Shown here: one piece after another, positions 10,486 through 22,379 of the stretch | How the letters are laid out: each line of letters opens with the position of its first letter | How positions within the stretch are numbered: position 1 is the first letter of the stretch | Assembly (NCBI GenBank): GCA_032717465.1 | Contig: CM064732.1 | Span: 28,978,607-29,042,606, forward strand | DNA from: Coenobita brevimanus | Taxonomy: Eukaryota; Arthropoda; Malacostraca; Decapoda; Coenobitidae | Direction of reading: 5' to 3' | Length of the DNA: 64,000 nucleotides | Position numbers and translations under genes: made by a program | Notes under the pieces: generated by a model | What the model saw: only the letters and a program-made list of their open reading frames with translations | Told to the model about the DNA's origin: nothing | Databases searched by the model: none

Positions 10486-10916
10486 GTGTTTTTTTTAATT
10501 TTTTTTATAATACACCAATCGAAGTGTACGGATCAAACGACATCTTGAGACAGCGTTACAGACTGAGGACGTATTTTCATTCTATTCTTACTACTTTTAA
10601 ACTATATCACTGAACTTTAGGAATACCTCACGCATTGAACGCATTCATGCCAAAGGGCTATACACCTCTAACACGGCAAATTCTTCAAGATTTGAATACA
10701 CTCGTCTAGATGGAAAGAAAAAAAAAATCATATATTGGAAAAGAAATCCTGAGACTGGAAAACAAAGAAATCTAGTTTACTGCTGTTGTTGGCAGTTGAA
10801 TTTATACAGGGATTCATATACTTCTTGCAGTAAAGCAAGCCGTCGAATTTCAAAGAATCGATACAATGATAATCGCAAATAATATCCATTAACCATTGAA
10901 CGCCTTACAGCTACAC

Positions 10917-10945
10917 CTCTCTCTCTCTCTCTCTCTCTGCATACA

Positions 10946-11034
<89 letters not shown>
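10917..11034. repeat. (CT)n and (TA)n microsatellites
   Basis: CT units at 10917-10937; after GCATACAG, a TA array from about 10947 to 11034. Confidence 0.95.
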
Positions 11035-11035
<1 letters not shown>

Positions 11036-11504
11036 TCTCTTATGGGCTTAACAATCTTACTTAATTATGCAGAGACCCTTTGAAATGAAAGTCGAAAAAT
11101 CTGGCCCTGAATCAGCTATTCACCTGCGGTAGCCTATCCTAGTAAATCCACTTGACGTCAGTTTTCTTCCTTTTCAGCATATTTTCCTTAAACCAGTCGT
11201 AGAATAAGATATAATTATGGCTGTTATTTGTTACCTCAGTACTAAGTGATAAGGACCATATTCCATTATAATAATAATAATTATTATTATTATTATTATT
11301 ATTATAGATGGCTATGGCAAGAATAAAATATAAATTACCTACTCGGGCTACATATGATCAAAATCACAAGTAACTCAGATAATTACTGTATTTGCCTTTA
11401 ACTATTAAACAAAACCACCGAATTCTTCATTATGACCATCAAAGTATCACCAAAAATCGTTGAAACCAAATTAAAACCTTCCCAGTCAGAAGTCGTCATT
11501 CCTT

Positions 11505-11507
<3 letters not shown>

Positions 11508-11569
<62 letters not shown>
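11508..11569. repeat. (AC)n microsatellite
   Basis: About 31 uninterrupted AC units. Confidence 0.95.
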
Positions 11570-11571
<2 letters not shown>

Positions 11572-12474
11572 AGGCAACGACAAGTGAGAAGGCTATATTG
11601 ATTCTTCAGACGCTCTTTCTGTTCTTAAACGAAAATTGAAATTGCTTTAATCGACCCCCAACTCCTTCTTTAACCTTTTTCACCTCCCTCTTCCCATCGG
11701 TAAAGCAGTTACTGTTCATAGTGTGATGTTACATGTGCTATCATATATTTACAAGTGTTCTTGTGGGACACCTATAACAGCCAAATACTAATCAGAAACA
11801 ACTGAAGCCACTATGTATATAACATCCGAATCTTCATTTAAACTAGCCAAGTTTTACCAGAGAGAAATAAAGAAAACTATTGCCACTAAAATGCACTGAA
11901 TGCTAATGAAAACCTGGACATGCATGAACCTGGCCAAACCCTGATTAATTAAATATAAAAAAAGCGAAGTCACAAATTAAATCTTCATAGGTCGGCGTGT
12001 GCTTAAAAGGTCACTGAACTTGAAAAATAATATACTCGTGTTATTTATTTCCGAAATCTGCTTTTTTTATTAAATTTCCTCCGCCCTCAAATAAAGCAGT
12101 TAGGGCGTGCATTGGGTTGTTAATTGAGCTTTTTTATAATTACATGGGGCCCTGTGGAAATGAATCAGGTTTATGGAAATGGAGGCATGAATGGAAACTC
12201 TGATCAAAGCGTTGTCAAAAGTCAGGTAATGGCCTCATTGAGTCTTGTTGATTATTCCTATTATGGCTGAAATATTTTATGATTAATGAATAAATATTAG
12301 TGTGTGTAATTAGAAAAAAAATGCACTATTTACAAGCCTCTTTATATATGCCATAATTGCTTGATAATAATGTGTGTTATTAATGACGGATCACCCAGGC
12401 CATTAATGGATGGACTAAATAGCGTAGAAAAACAACTCTACATCGGTGATACCAGGGGCGGCGTAGGTTTGGAT

Positions 12475-12790
12475 GACAGGTGTATATAGAGACCATGAGC
12501 TATTTCAACCTTCTTAATCACTGTATACGCTGCAGATAAAGTTCATAAGATGGTTGAAATCGTTAGCCAATAGTGAGAATAAAATGGAAAATTCGTCAGG
12601 ATAAGGAAAGGTACTAGGATTGGATGGCATATGGATATAGAGACCATAAATTACGGTATTTCAACCTTCTTAATCACTATAAATGCTGCAGGTAAATTTC
12701 ATAAGACGGATGAAATCGTTTGCCAATAGTGAGAATGTTGACGAACATACGGAAAGGTATTATACTAGCTATAAATACAGCTTTGTAGTA
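12475..12790 (+). repeat. ~150-bp tandem duplication
   Basis: AGAGACCAT...TATTTCAACCTTCTTAATCACT...GCTGCAG.TAAA.TTCATAAGA..G.TGAAATCGTT.GCCAATAGTGAGAAT occurs at about 12488 and again at 12639. A third much-diverged unit may follow near 12900-13060. Confidence 0.75.
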
Positions 12791-14176
12791 AGATGATACC
12801 GATGCATTTCATTCCTGGCACCAACAGGCGTATTTATTCTCCTTAGAGGAGACTTCTCTGGAGAAAAGAAGGACTGACAGTTATGTATGCATTTGAAACG
12901 GTGCTATATTTCAGCCATCTCAATAAGTAAATTAATAAAATAAATCTAAAAAGACTGCAGATCAATTTATCTTCCACAGAACTAGCTAGTACCGTCAAAG
13001 CCGTTATAAAAGGCACTGAACTCGCCATGAAAATCGTTAAGCAGGAAAGCTCAACGGTTAAGACTAAAAACAAACCGCTAAGCCGTACTTCATGCGGAGG
13101 TGTATGGACGTAGGAGGACTACTGAGCCATGATAACGAGATGTGAAGCCAATGCTCAGAGTCGAACACATAGAAAAAGAAAAAAGTCGGCAACGTGACCG
13201 AGGCGCCTCCACCACTTAATAGTCGAGAAACACTAAGAGTCAGTATCTTTACCCAGTTGATGGAGCGATGCTGGCAGGAAGAGGGGCTGGCAGACAGGTC
13301 GAGAGGGAGATTTGGGGCGACGGGGATGGGAATGGAGAGGTAAAAAAAAGGGTATGGAAGGGGGGAGGAAGAAAAGATGGTGGGAGACAGGGGGAAGAAA
13401 GAGAGTGGATTGATGGGGGTGGGAAAGGAGAAGGGAGATAGGCAGAGAGAAAGGAAGGATGAGATAGCGGCAGAGAAGAAGGAGGGAAAGAGAAGGGAGG
13501 GTGGAAGAAAAGGAGGGATTATGCAGAGATGGGGGCGTGGGGTACGAGAATCATAAGCAGAAGGACAGGTAAGAGAAGAAATAATGGAAATGACACTAAT
13601 TAACGATAAAAATTATGATAAAGAAGGAAGTGAAAAAAAAACAAAACATAGATAAATGGGAAAGAGGAAAGAAGGCAGATCGAGATGAAGAGAAACTATA
13701 GAAGTAGTATCTGCTTTTTATACATAAATTCGTGTACCTGACAAGAGGCGAACTAATAAGAAACTAACAAGGCTAGAAGGCCCGTTGGAATCAAACTTTC
13801 TCCGTAACGTATCCGCCTTCGTGGTTGACTTTACGTGTGTTTATTGGTATTGTTATCTATGTGTCTTTTTTTGGTTGTCATTCGCCCATCTTTATAAATT
13901 TCTTGGATATAAAATATCTCCAAAGGCCATATTCGAAAACCCAGTAAAGATAAGTCGGGATACTTTGCACAGTTACAAGCATACAGTAGCATTCTTCAGG
14001 CCAATCACCTTAATAAAGGTGTGAGGCTTGGGCAACGATCGGTGGTAAGAAAAAAGGTACCCCCACTAACACTAACATCAAGAGAAAACCGAGATAGAGG
14101 GAAATCCATTTGTAAAGTACAAGTACAACAAAATATTTCTGCTTTTCGTGTCTAGATTTTATTGTCTTGTCAGTGG

Positions 14177-14179
<3 letters not shown>

Positions 14180-14249
<70 letters not shown>
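14180..14249. repeat. (GA)n microsatellite
   Basis: About 35 uninterrupted GA units. Confidence 0.95.
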
Positions 14250-14255
<6 letters not shown>

Positions 14256-14643
14256 TTAAGCTTAAATTCATTGTCACCCTTGTTCATGATAACTACCCCA
14301 TAGTCCTTTGTCAGAACGCGTAATAACTGCGATCATTATTTTTGACTGATTTCAAAATCTTACGATATCGGCAGTCCTTCTTTTGTTGTGGATATCGTAA
14401 GATGTTGAATCACAGAATAATGGTGATGACATAATTATCACTGCTCCTGAGAAAGGAAAGGTAGTAGTTATCATCAACAAGGATGATTAGGAATTTAAGC
14501 TGAATCATATTCTCAGTGACACCTCTAAATTTAAAGTCATCATGAGCTGTGATATTCCATCTGCCATTATTAAGCATGAAGATAAACTAAACAGATTACT
14601 ATGAGGTGTGAATGCCTGTATATATATATATATATATATATAT

Positions 14644-15543
14644 CAATCAATCAATCAATCATTTCCTGTGGCACCCTCGGGGATGCATAGGGCCTCGATG
14701 AACTCACACCACCACATCCTATCTTGTGCTAACTCCTCAAGATCTCCCCAACACTCATCTCCAGCTTCCCGTCTCATTGTCCTCACCCACGTCTCTTTTG
14801 GCCTTCCTCTACCTCTCCTACCAGGTGCCACCCACCCTGGTGTACCTCGTACTATTCCCTGTCTCCTATACACATGTCCTAGCCACTTCCATCGTGAGAA
14901 TCTAACATATTCATCGATCGGCTGCACTCCCGTTATTTCTCTAATTCTACTATTTGGTATCCTTTCCCACCACTTAACTCCTAATATTCTTCTAAGTGCT
15001 TTATTTTCAAACACCAGGAATTTATTTTCCATAGTCACTGTGCTGTACCAAGACTCGTGCCCATAAATTAAGATACTCCTAACCATTACCTTATAAAGTT
15101 TGATTTTTGTATGCACAGAGAAATTGTTATTATTCCAAATATTTTTAAGCATTCCCATTGCCTGATTAGCCTTCTTTAACCTTTCCTCGAATTCAAAGTT
15201 CAAAGAACCATCCTTGGCTAAATAAGTACCTAAATATTTAAACCTATCAACTTGCTTTACAACCATACCTCCAATTACACATTCCTGCGCATTTTCCATA
15301 TTCATATTGATTATTTCAGTTTTTCCACAATTAATAACCAAACCCACCTTGCGACCTTCACTCACCAAACAGTCCAACACTCTCTGCATCTCTTCTGGCC
15401 CATCACAAATCAAAACTATATCATCTGCATAATCTAAATCCAAAAGTTTCCTGTTCTCTCCCCAAAGTATACCTGCACCGGTTTCTGTTCCAACACGTTT
15501 CATAATGTAATCAATGACCAATATAAATAGTAAAGGCGATAGA

Positions 15544-15546
<3 letters not shown>
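14644..15546 (-). mobile_element. 5'-truncated LINE fragment between two (TA)n arrays
   Basis: The minus strand holds the C-terminal half of a non-LTR retrotransposon. Its 3' end is a (TTGA)n tail (14644-14661, (CAAT)n on plus) that then meets (TA)n 14618-14643. The 5' end stops abruptly at the (TA)n of 15547-15603. A short repeated-tetramer 3' tail is usual for RTE-type LINEs, but clade assignment is tentative. Confidence 0.85.
14655..15546 (-). pseudogene. LINE reverse transcriptase, C-terminal part
   Basis: The open frame starts directly at the (TA)n boundary with the RT segment VLSPLLFILVIDYIMKR. It continues through the catalytic DLDYADDIVLI motif, then KVGLVINCGKTEI, VDRFKYLGTYL, LRRILGVKWWERI and WKWLGHV, and ends FIEALCIPEGATGND. 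About 297 residues are uninterrupted. The N-terminal RT (fingers) and any endonuclease are absent, so it cannot be autonomous. The order and the W.WLGHV ending are typical of the RT C-terminus in RTE-like and related LINEs. It is not closely similar to the three LINE copies at 41.5, 47.1 and 61.3 kb. Confidence 0.88.
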
Positions 15547-15606
<60 letters not shown>

Positions 15607-15847
15607 CAGATCCTTCACAATTTGGCTACTTGATCCAATACGTAAAAATCCATGGTTCAGAAATTATATTGAAATTTCTTCAGAAATTTAGGAAATGAAA
15701 CTTTAGCTCTACCGCGCGACCCCTAAATAAATATATATTTTGATAAATGTTTGTCATGTTACATAAAGTGTCCATTAGAACAAAATGAGGGGCTGGGAGA
15801 CTCAACTTTCAAACTTTCATTTTCTAAGAACCACCCTAATATAATTA

Positions 15848-15995
15848 TTTATCTATCTATCTGTCTACCTATCTATCTTCTATCTCGCTACCTACAGTAT
15901 CTATCTACAGAATATATTATGTATATATTTATATTTATATCTGTCTATGTATCTATGCATCCATCTACAGTATCTATCTATCTATATTTGTCATC
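15848..15995. repeat. (TATC)n-rich degenerate tetranucleotide repeat
   Basis: ATCT/CTAT tetramers with interruptions up to about 15990, adjoining the end of the second ~510-bp SINE-like copy. Confidence 0.85.
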
Positions 15996-15999
15996 ATCC

Positions 16000-16505
16000 A
16001 ATCCTACAATGCCCCATGAGGAGCGTAGGAGCCCGGGGCTAGGCAGTTGGTCCCAACATTTAAGATGAGAGTGACCAGTCTCACTCATCCCTGAGTGGCA
16101 TTACACGAGCAATCAACCCCAACCTACCCTTGGATATAAACCTTCACCGGCTCAATCCGATTGGAGCGCAATAATTACCCACTAAACCACCAGACGCCAA
16201 AATTTGGTTATATGGTTACCACCCAGCGTAGTAAATGGTTTCCTGGTGTACAGGAAACCATTTGGCTTGTCACTTAATGTAGAGTCACCCACAGGCAGAA
16301 GGAAGAGAAAAGAATGAAGGAAAGAAAGACAGAAGAGGGAGTGTAAAGTTGCTCATAGGCAGAAGGACAAGGAAAGAATGAACGAAGGAAAACAGAAGAG
16401 GATGGAAGGAAAGAGGGATGGAGGAGAGGAAAGGGCAGACACCCGAGAGCAGCACTACATCGAGTGAGTGGATGGCGAGCGCCCCCACCTACCACAAGCG
16501 TCTGC
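16000..16505 (-). mobile_element. ~510-bp SINE-like repeat, copy 2
   Basis: It is the reverse complement of the repeat at 8726-9240 along its full length, from GGTAGGTGGGGGCGCTCGCC at the high-coordinate end to ATTGTAGGATTGGATGATG at the low end. It keeps the CTGGTGGTTTAGTGGGTAATTAT-type A-box region and the GGTTTATATCC box. Its 3' end abuts tetranucleotide repeats instead of (TA)n. Confidence 0.78.
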
Positions 16506-16512
16506 ATTTTAT

Positions 16513-16692
16513 TCTCTCTCTCTCTCTCTCTCTCTCTCTATTTACGGTATGACACTAGAGCGTAAAAAGTCAGTATCTATCTATCTATATTTGTATATAT
16601 CTATATCTCTATCTCTATCTATATGTCTATCTACCTATCCATCCATCTATCTATCTATCTATCTATTTATCTGTATCTATCTATCTATTTGT

Positions 16693-16758
<66 letters not shown>
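16513..16758. repeat. Composite (CT)n, (TATC)n, (CT)n, (TA)n microsatellite
   Basis: CT units 16513-16538, tetranucleotides about 16576-16696, CT 16697-16731 and TA 16732-16758, ending at the start of the next SINE. Confidence 0.92.
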
Positions 16759-17143
16759 GGAGCCCCTGTGGTACAGTGGTAAAGAGTGCGTTTTCGTACA
16801 CTGAAGAACGAGGGTTCGCGCCCCGCTAGGGCAATAAACTTTGGGAGCGTTCTTCTGGCCACTTACTGCTTTGGCGGACATCAGGGGTGCTGTGGTTGAA
16901 CCAGTGTCGCATACTATAAAGTATACTTGCACCCAGTCGGCTTGCGTGGGCCGATTACACTTGGTTCACAGACTACCCATACATCCAAAGCCACTCCAAC
17001 ACAACAATTACACTTACAAGAGCTTCTCACCCTACATAGAATCTCAACTAAACAGCCTAAGCCACTTGGTAGAGATACATAGGGTGTATCGTCCCCGCTT
17101 AGGTAGGGATAGGCCGGTCCTGCAGTGGACACTCAAACGGCTG

Positions 17144-17146
<3 letters not shown>
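16759..17146 (+). mobile_element. tRNA-derived SINE (~390 bp)
   Basis: The head GTGGTACAGTGGTAAAG provides a Pol III A-box, and GAGGGTTCGCGCCCC about 40 bases later provides a canonical B-box and T-loop. The remaining ~300 bp are an unrelated body with no long frame. (TA)n occurs on both sides (16732-16758, 17147-17211), so the element appears to have entered, or acquired tails of, TA repeat. A head-only fragment is at 9762-9808. Confidence 0.82.

Positions 17147-17211
<65 letters not shown>
17147..17211. repeat. (TA)n microsatellite
   Basis: TA array immediately 3' of the SINE. Confidence 0.95.
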
Positions 17212-17212
<1 letters not shown>

Positions 17213-18107
17213 GTAGCGAGTTTGGATCCTGTTCGCCAGGTGATGCTGAGTGGATGTTCTGATGAACAATATGTGATATCTAAGGAGGAGGGGTTTTGGT
17301 TGGCCTGGTGTGGGATGAGGGTGTACTGTGATGTGTCATTGAGATTGTACGTGTGATTAAGTTGTGAAGCACTATTAAGGCCTCTGTAGTTGTTTTGGTT
17401 GCACTCATACCAGGCAGTGTTTTTAGCTTGTCTGTGTTAAGGCTAGGTGTTGAGGGGTGTATTGCAATCGTATAGAAGGCGAGATTTCAAGGGGAATGTA
17501 TAGTAAATGATGAAAATGATTATTGCTTGCTTGTGACTAAATCTGGGACTGAGTGAGTGTATTTCTAGTGTTTGCCATTCTGCAAAAGTGATTTTCTTGT
17601 TTGTGTTGTCTTTGTAAAGGACTGATGGATGAATGTATATAATGAAGCTCCTCTGTGGTCCACAGTCACTGTATGTCCAGGTAAACGTATGAACTGTGTT
17701 CGATTTGGGGGGTATTTCAGTTTTGTTTGTTGCAAGGGTGCTATGCGTATGTTATGGTCCTGAAGGAACTGTTCTATTTTTTTTTTTTTTTTTATAATTC
17801 TCTCTCTCTCTCTCTTTTGTACAGACCATCAATATTTAGTTGTTACGAGCAAGCGAGTGACTTTACTCTCAGTTAAGTTTGGAAATGAGTCGCCTGACCA
17901 GGTCCGGCCCGATCCGACTGTAACGCTGATCAGATTCCAATAACCTTACATCCATGTGATCCAGAGTTGAAATTCATTCTGCATGTGATACATTCATTCA
18001 CTAGATTATATTATCAACTAAAAATTCACCCATAAAGGCGTAGGAACCCCTTAGAATCTAGAGTTTTCCATGGGAGAATGTGTGTGTATGTTTCAGTGTT
18101 TCTGTGG

Positions 18108-18163
<56 letters not shown>

Positions 18164-18305
18164 GTGTCTGTGTGGGTGTATGTGAGAGAAAGTTTTTTTG
18201 TTTCAGTATACAGTATATTTCATTGTTCAGCTACTACCATGAATATATATCAGAGGGAAACTTATAAGGTGCTCGCTCGCTCGTTACGTGCTCACAAAGC
18301 GCAGT
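17212..18305. other. Intergenic with (GT)n
   Basis: No gene recognised. A T17 run lies near 17777, a short (CT)n near 17801-17814, and (GT)n at about 18109-18158. The long frame that begins at 18080 runs through the (GT)n into the LINE and does not mark a real start. Confidence 0.55.
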
Positions 18306-18309
18306 TTAC

Positions 18310-20684
18310 CTGCAAACAAGCCTACACTTTTTCTATCCTTAATGACCTACAGCAGCTTGTACAGCACCCTATCCGTATCCCTGACCGCCTTGGAGAGAGC
18401 TCCAACATACTTGATCTCTTCCTTACAACTAATCCTTCTGCTTACACTGTTAATATTTTCTCTCCGTTGGGCTCCTCCGATCATAACCTTATCACCTTAA
18501 CCTGTCCTATCGCTCCGGTACGGCCTACGGACCCTCCAAAAAAACGTCGTCTCTGGCACTTTGGAGCTGCGGATTGGGAGGCCCTCAGGCAGTACGTCTT
18601 TGATTTTCCCTGGAATGATTATTGCTTTTATGGCCGGGAGCCATCTGGGTGTGTCTTGCGCATTAAGGAGGTTATTCTCTCGGGCATGGAAGCATACATT
18701 CCTTTCTCATATCTTTTGACTAACGCAAGAAAGCCTTGGTTTAATCACGCTTCTTCTAGTGCTGTCCGCAACAAGGAGAGGGCCTATAAGGGGTGCCGGA
18801 GCCAACCCACCCCTGAATCACATCTTTTATACATTTTTGCCCGGAATCATTCTAAGTCTGTTCTTAGCTCTGCTAAAGATAATTTCATCCGTACAAAATG
18901 CTCTCAACTCTTCAACGCGAACTCTTCCCGCTCCTTCTGGCACCTTGCCAAAAACCTTTCTAACAAATTTACCTCATCATCCTTCCCTCCTCTTTTCTAC
19001 TCTGATGGCTCTGTAGCTATTTCTTCTGCTGATAAAGCAGATCTCTTCGCTCTGACGTTCTCCTCCAATTCCACCTTAGACGATTCCGGTGCTGTTCCTC
19101 CACCACTTCCCCCCTCTGACTTCCTCATGGCTAACATTAATATTTCTTCAGCTGATGTATTTTCTGCCATTGCTGCCTCAGTACTAATAAGGCATATGGG
19201 CCTGATGGAGTCCCTCCTGTTGTTCTCAAGAACTGTGCTTCTGTGCTTACACCCTGCCTAGGTAAACTCTTTCGCCTTTGTCTGTCAACTTGTACCTTTC
19301 CTTCTTGCTGGAAGTTTGCTCTCATTCAGCCAGTCCCAAAGAAGGGTGACCATTCCCAACCCTCTAACTATCGCCCAATTGCTTTAACATCCTGTATCAC
19401 AAAAGTTTTTGAGTCTATTCTTAATAGAAAAATTTAAAGCATCTTTCCTATCACAACCTTCTTTCTGATCGTCAATATGGGTTCCGTCAGGGACGCTCCA
19501 CAGGCGATCTTCTCACCTACTTTTCAGACTCCTGGTCATCCTCCTTTCGGGACTTTGGCGAAAACTTTGCCATTGCACTTGACATCTCAAAAGCTTTCGA
19601 TCGAGTCTGGCATTAATCTTTAATTTCCAAGCTGCTCTCTTACGGTTTCTATCCTTCTTTCTGTGCCGTCATCTCTAGCTTCCTTTCTGGTCGTTCTATA
19701 GCCGCTGTTGTAGACGGCTATCGTTCTTCTCCTAGATCTATTAACAGTGGTGTTCCTCAGGGCTCTGTCCTATCACCAAGTCTCTTCCTTTTGTTCATCA
19801 AAAACCTTCTAAGCTGTACATCTAACCCTATCCACTCATAGGCTGATGACTCCACCCTTCACCTTTCCATTCGATTCCCACAACGTCCATCTCAGCAGTT
19901 ACTTCAACAGGCAAGGGATGAGGCTATGGCACACCTAATGTCTGACTTGGCTCGTATCTCTGACTGGAGTAAAAATAATCTGGTTGTTTTTAATGCATCA
20001 AAGACTCAGTTTTTGCACCTATCAACCCGACAGAATCTTCCATAGGTATACCCACTTATGTTTAATAATACTCAACTTAATCCTGCATCATCCTTGAACA
20101 TGCTTGGGGTTTCATTTGCTCGGGACTTGTCTTGGATAGATCATATTACATCTCTTGTAAAATCTGCTTCCAATCTATTGGGTGTGCTAAGCCGACTCCG
20201 TTCCTTCTTTGCCCCTGCACAATTGTTGACTCTATACAGGGGTTTTATCCGCCCCTGTGTGGAGTACAACTCTCGTGTGTGGGGAGGCTCCCCACATACA
20301 GCTCTTCTGAATAGGGTGGAGTCAAAGGCTTTTCGTCCCATTAACTCTCCCCCTCTTACTGACTCCCTTCAACCTCTGTCTCTTCGCCGCAATGTTGCAT
20401 CTTTATCTCTTTTCTATCGCTACTTCAGCGGTCACTGTTCCTCTGAACTGTCTGATTGCATTCCTCCACTTCTACGACGGGCGCGTAGCACCCGTCTAGC
20501 AGCAAACTCTCACCCTTTTTCTGTCCAACTCTCTAATGCAAGAGTTAACCGTTACTCCCAGTCCTTCATTTATGCAACAGGTAAACTCTGGAACTGTCTC
20601 CCTCTGTCTGTATTTCCTGCTTCCTATGATCTCCAGTCTTTCAAACGCAGTGTGTCCAGGCATCTCGAAATGAATGGATCTTGA
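18310..20684 (+). pseudogene. Jockey-like LINE endonuclease C-terminus and reverse transcriptase
   Basis: The frame opens within the APE endonuclease ([16 protein letters not shown], then [12 protein letters not shown]). It continues through the linker ([16 protein letters not shown]) into RT: LIQPVPKKGDHSQPSNYRPI (19320-19380). After frame changes come LDISKAF, GVPQGSVLSP and the A-DDSTLH region, with in-frame TAA/TAG codons near 19613, 19839 and 20044. The last open part (20058-20684) has GVSFARDLSWIDHI, GFIRPCVEYNSRVWGG and the conserved ending SFIYATGKLWNCLP...FKRSVSRHL. These motifs fit the Jockey/CR1 group of APE-type LINEs. Clade within the group is uncertain. Confidence 0.85.
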
Positions 20685-20785
20685 ATTTGGCTCTCTCTTG
20701 TATTTTGTTTTTCTCTTGGAAGGAACAGTTTTGCGGGCTCATGGCCTTTGGTTCCTTCTTCCTCACATTAAAAAAATAATAATAA
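18310..20785 (+). mobile_element. Jockey-like LINE, copy 1, 5' truncated
   Basis: Starts abruptly at ACAAGCCTACAC, within the endonuclease region as shown by alignment with copy 2 (which continues upstream). It runs to a 3' UTR and an A-rich tail (about 20767-20791). It contains an intact TTAA at 18741-18744, which in copy 2 is occupied by a piggyBac derivative. Multiple stops and frameshifts make it defective. Confidence 0.88.
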
Positions 20786-20790
20786 AAAAA

Positions 20791-22320
20791 AAATGTTTAC
20801 GTGTATTTGATGCGAGGTGTGTCCGGTGTGTGTCTGTGTTGTTGGACTTGTGCTTGTGCCAAGGACTAGGTTGTGATGTCTGGTTGTGTGAATGCAGGAG
20901 CACGGAGTGCGGGAGTTGTGTTTGGTGTGATGAAGGGGATGTTTGTGTATGTGCTACACCTGTCACATACGCATGTGCTGTGGCCTTGTATGGCGTTTGT
21001 TAGTGTAGTGCATGTGATGTGGATCCAGTCTCTGCACTAAGTGCACTGAACAGATCCACGTGTGTCTTGTGTTTGTGTTATGTAGGAAGCCAACAGAGTA
21101 TAAGTGCTATGTTTGGACCCAGTTGCTCTCCATGTCTCCAGCTCGTGTGATAAATAGGGAAAATACCACCGGAGAAACACTTCTAAAGTAAACAAAACTG
21201 CGTAGGGTGCTGCTGTCCCACGCGGAAGACTGCTTCCTTTCGGGCTGGCCCAGAATCCTCCTTGCAGGACGCAGGGCAGGTTGAGAGGTTTCTGTCCCCA
21301 GGCTGAAGCATCATTTACTTCTCTCCACCCAGGTCAACGATGTCACCATAAGAATGCTCCTCTCCGCTGTCAATCTGGAAGGTAGAGAATGGAAGCAAAG
21401 GAAAGCGAGAGGGAGGCACAGAAAGGAGTGAGAGTAAGAGTGAGAGGGGGAGGATGTGATGGAAAAAATGAACAGGCTGCAAGAGCGAGAGGAAACTGCA
21501 CTTAAGGAAGACAAGTTAAGGGCAGGAGTTACAAAAGGAAGGGAGTGGGAGGGAGGGAGAGAGAACAGGAAGGAGGAAGGGAAGATAAAGGGTGAGGAAA
21601 GTAGAGAAGAGAGGACAGAACAGACGTAAGGAAGAGAGAGTGGGAAAAAAGCAGGGAAGGGGGAAAGAGATGGGAAAGGGTAATAGAGAATACTGTGAGA
21701 AAGGTGGATGATTATGGGAGTTAAGGGAGGGACGTAGAGAGGTGAGGGAACTAGGAAAGTAGAGAGAGAGAAGTAAAAGTGGTGGGAAAGGAGATGTAGG
21801 AAAGAGGGAGAGACGAAATGAATGGAGGGAGAGAAGGAGGGAGAGGGTGAGGTATGGAGTGAATGAAGAGAGGGATGGAGGCAGAGTGACGATGGGATGT
21901 AGATGAAGAAATGAGAACGGGAGAATGAAGGGAGAACAGGAGAGGTGTAGAAAGGAGAGAGAAGATATAGAGGAGAAAAGAGAGACGTAGGAAAGGGAGG
22001 GATGGAAGGAAAAATGGGTTTGAGGTAAAAAATACAGAGAAGTTAGTATAGACGAAAGAGGGGGTAGGGATGGAAGAAAGCAGAGAAGGGATAGGGATGA
22101 GGGAGCGAGGAAGAACGGACGGAACTAGTGAAGGCGGTGAGGGGGGGAAGGGAGGGAAGTAAATACGAAGGGAGAGGAACGGCAACGAATGGAGAGAGAT
22201 AGAGATTGCAGCAGTGAGGATGGGAGGAAGCTGGAGAAAGTAGACTGATGAACAGGGAGAGAGGAAGTGGGGGATGAGGGTGGAGGGTGAGGTTGGTGCA
22301 TTGAGGCATTAGCAAGAACA
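20791..22320. other. Intergenic; purine-rich from 21380
   Basis: 20800-21200 is GT-rich with no gene recognised. From about 21380 to 22290 the plus strand is almost entirely A and G with few pyrimidines, an uninterrupted ~0.9-kb purine strand. The minus-strand open frames over it are low complexity. Confidence 0.6.
21315..21374 (-). other. Possible terminal coding exon (weak)
   Basis: On the minus strand a long pyrimidine tract ends CTACCTTCCAG (acceptor-like). It is followed in phase 0 by a 60-base frame reading IDSGEEHSYGDIVDLGGEK and then TAA. The peptide is not low complexity, unlike its surroundings. There is no identified upstream exon, the pyrimidine tract is part of a much longer simple-sequence region, and I do not recognise the protein. 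A chance frame is the more likely explanation. Confidence 0.18.
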
Positions 22321-22379
22321 ACGATATAACTTGCATACAATCCAGAAACTCCATGAAGCTTCCTCATACACTACCTCTC

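Larger units (their letters stand above)
10490..14615. other. Intergenic, mostly single-copy in appearance
   Basis: No supported gene. Embedded simple repeats: (CT)n 10917-10937, (TA)n 10947-11034, (ATT)n 11267-11305, (AC)n 11508-11569, purine-rich 13260-13720, and (GA)n 14180-14249. Short open frames at 12843-13073 (minus) and 13785-14024 (plus) have no recognisable domain. Confidence 0.55.

Noticed and set aside
18080..18310. Start of the 393-codon frame as a host gene beginning MCVCFSV
   Set aside because: The first part is translated (GT)n; real similarity begins only at the LINE sequence near 18310.
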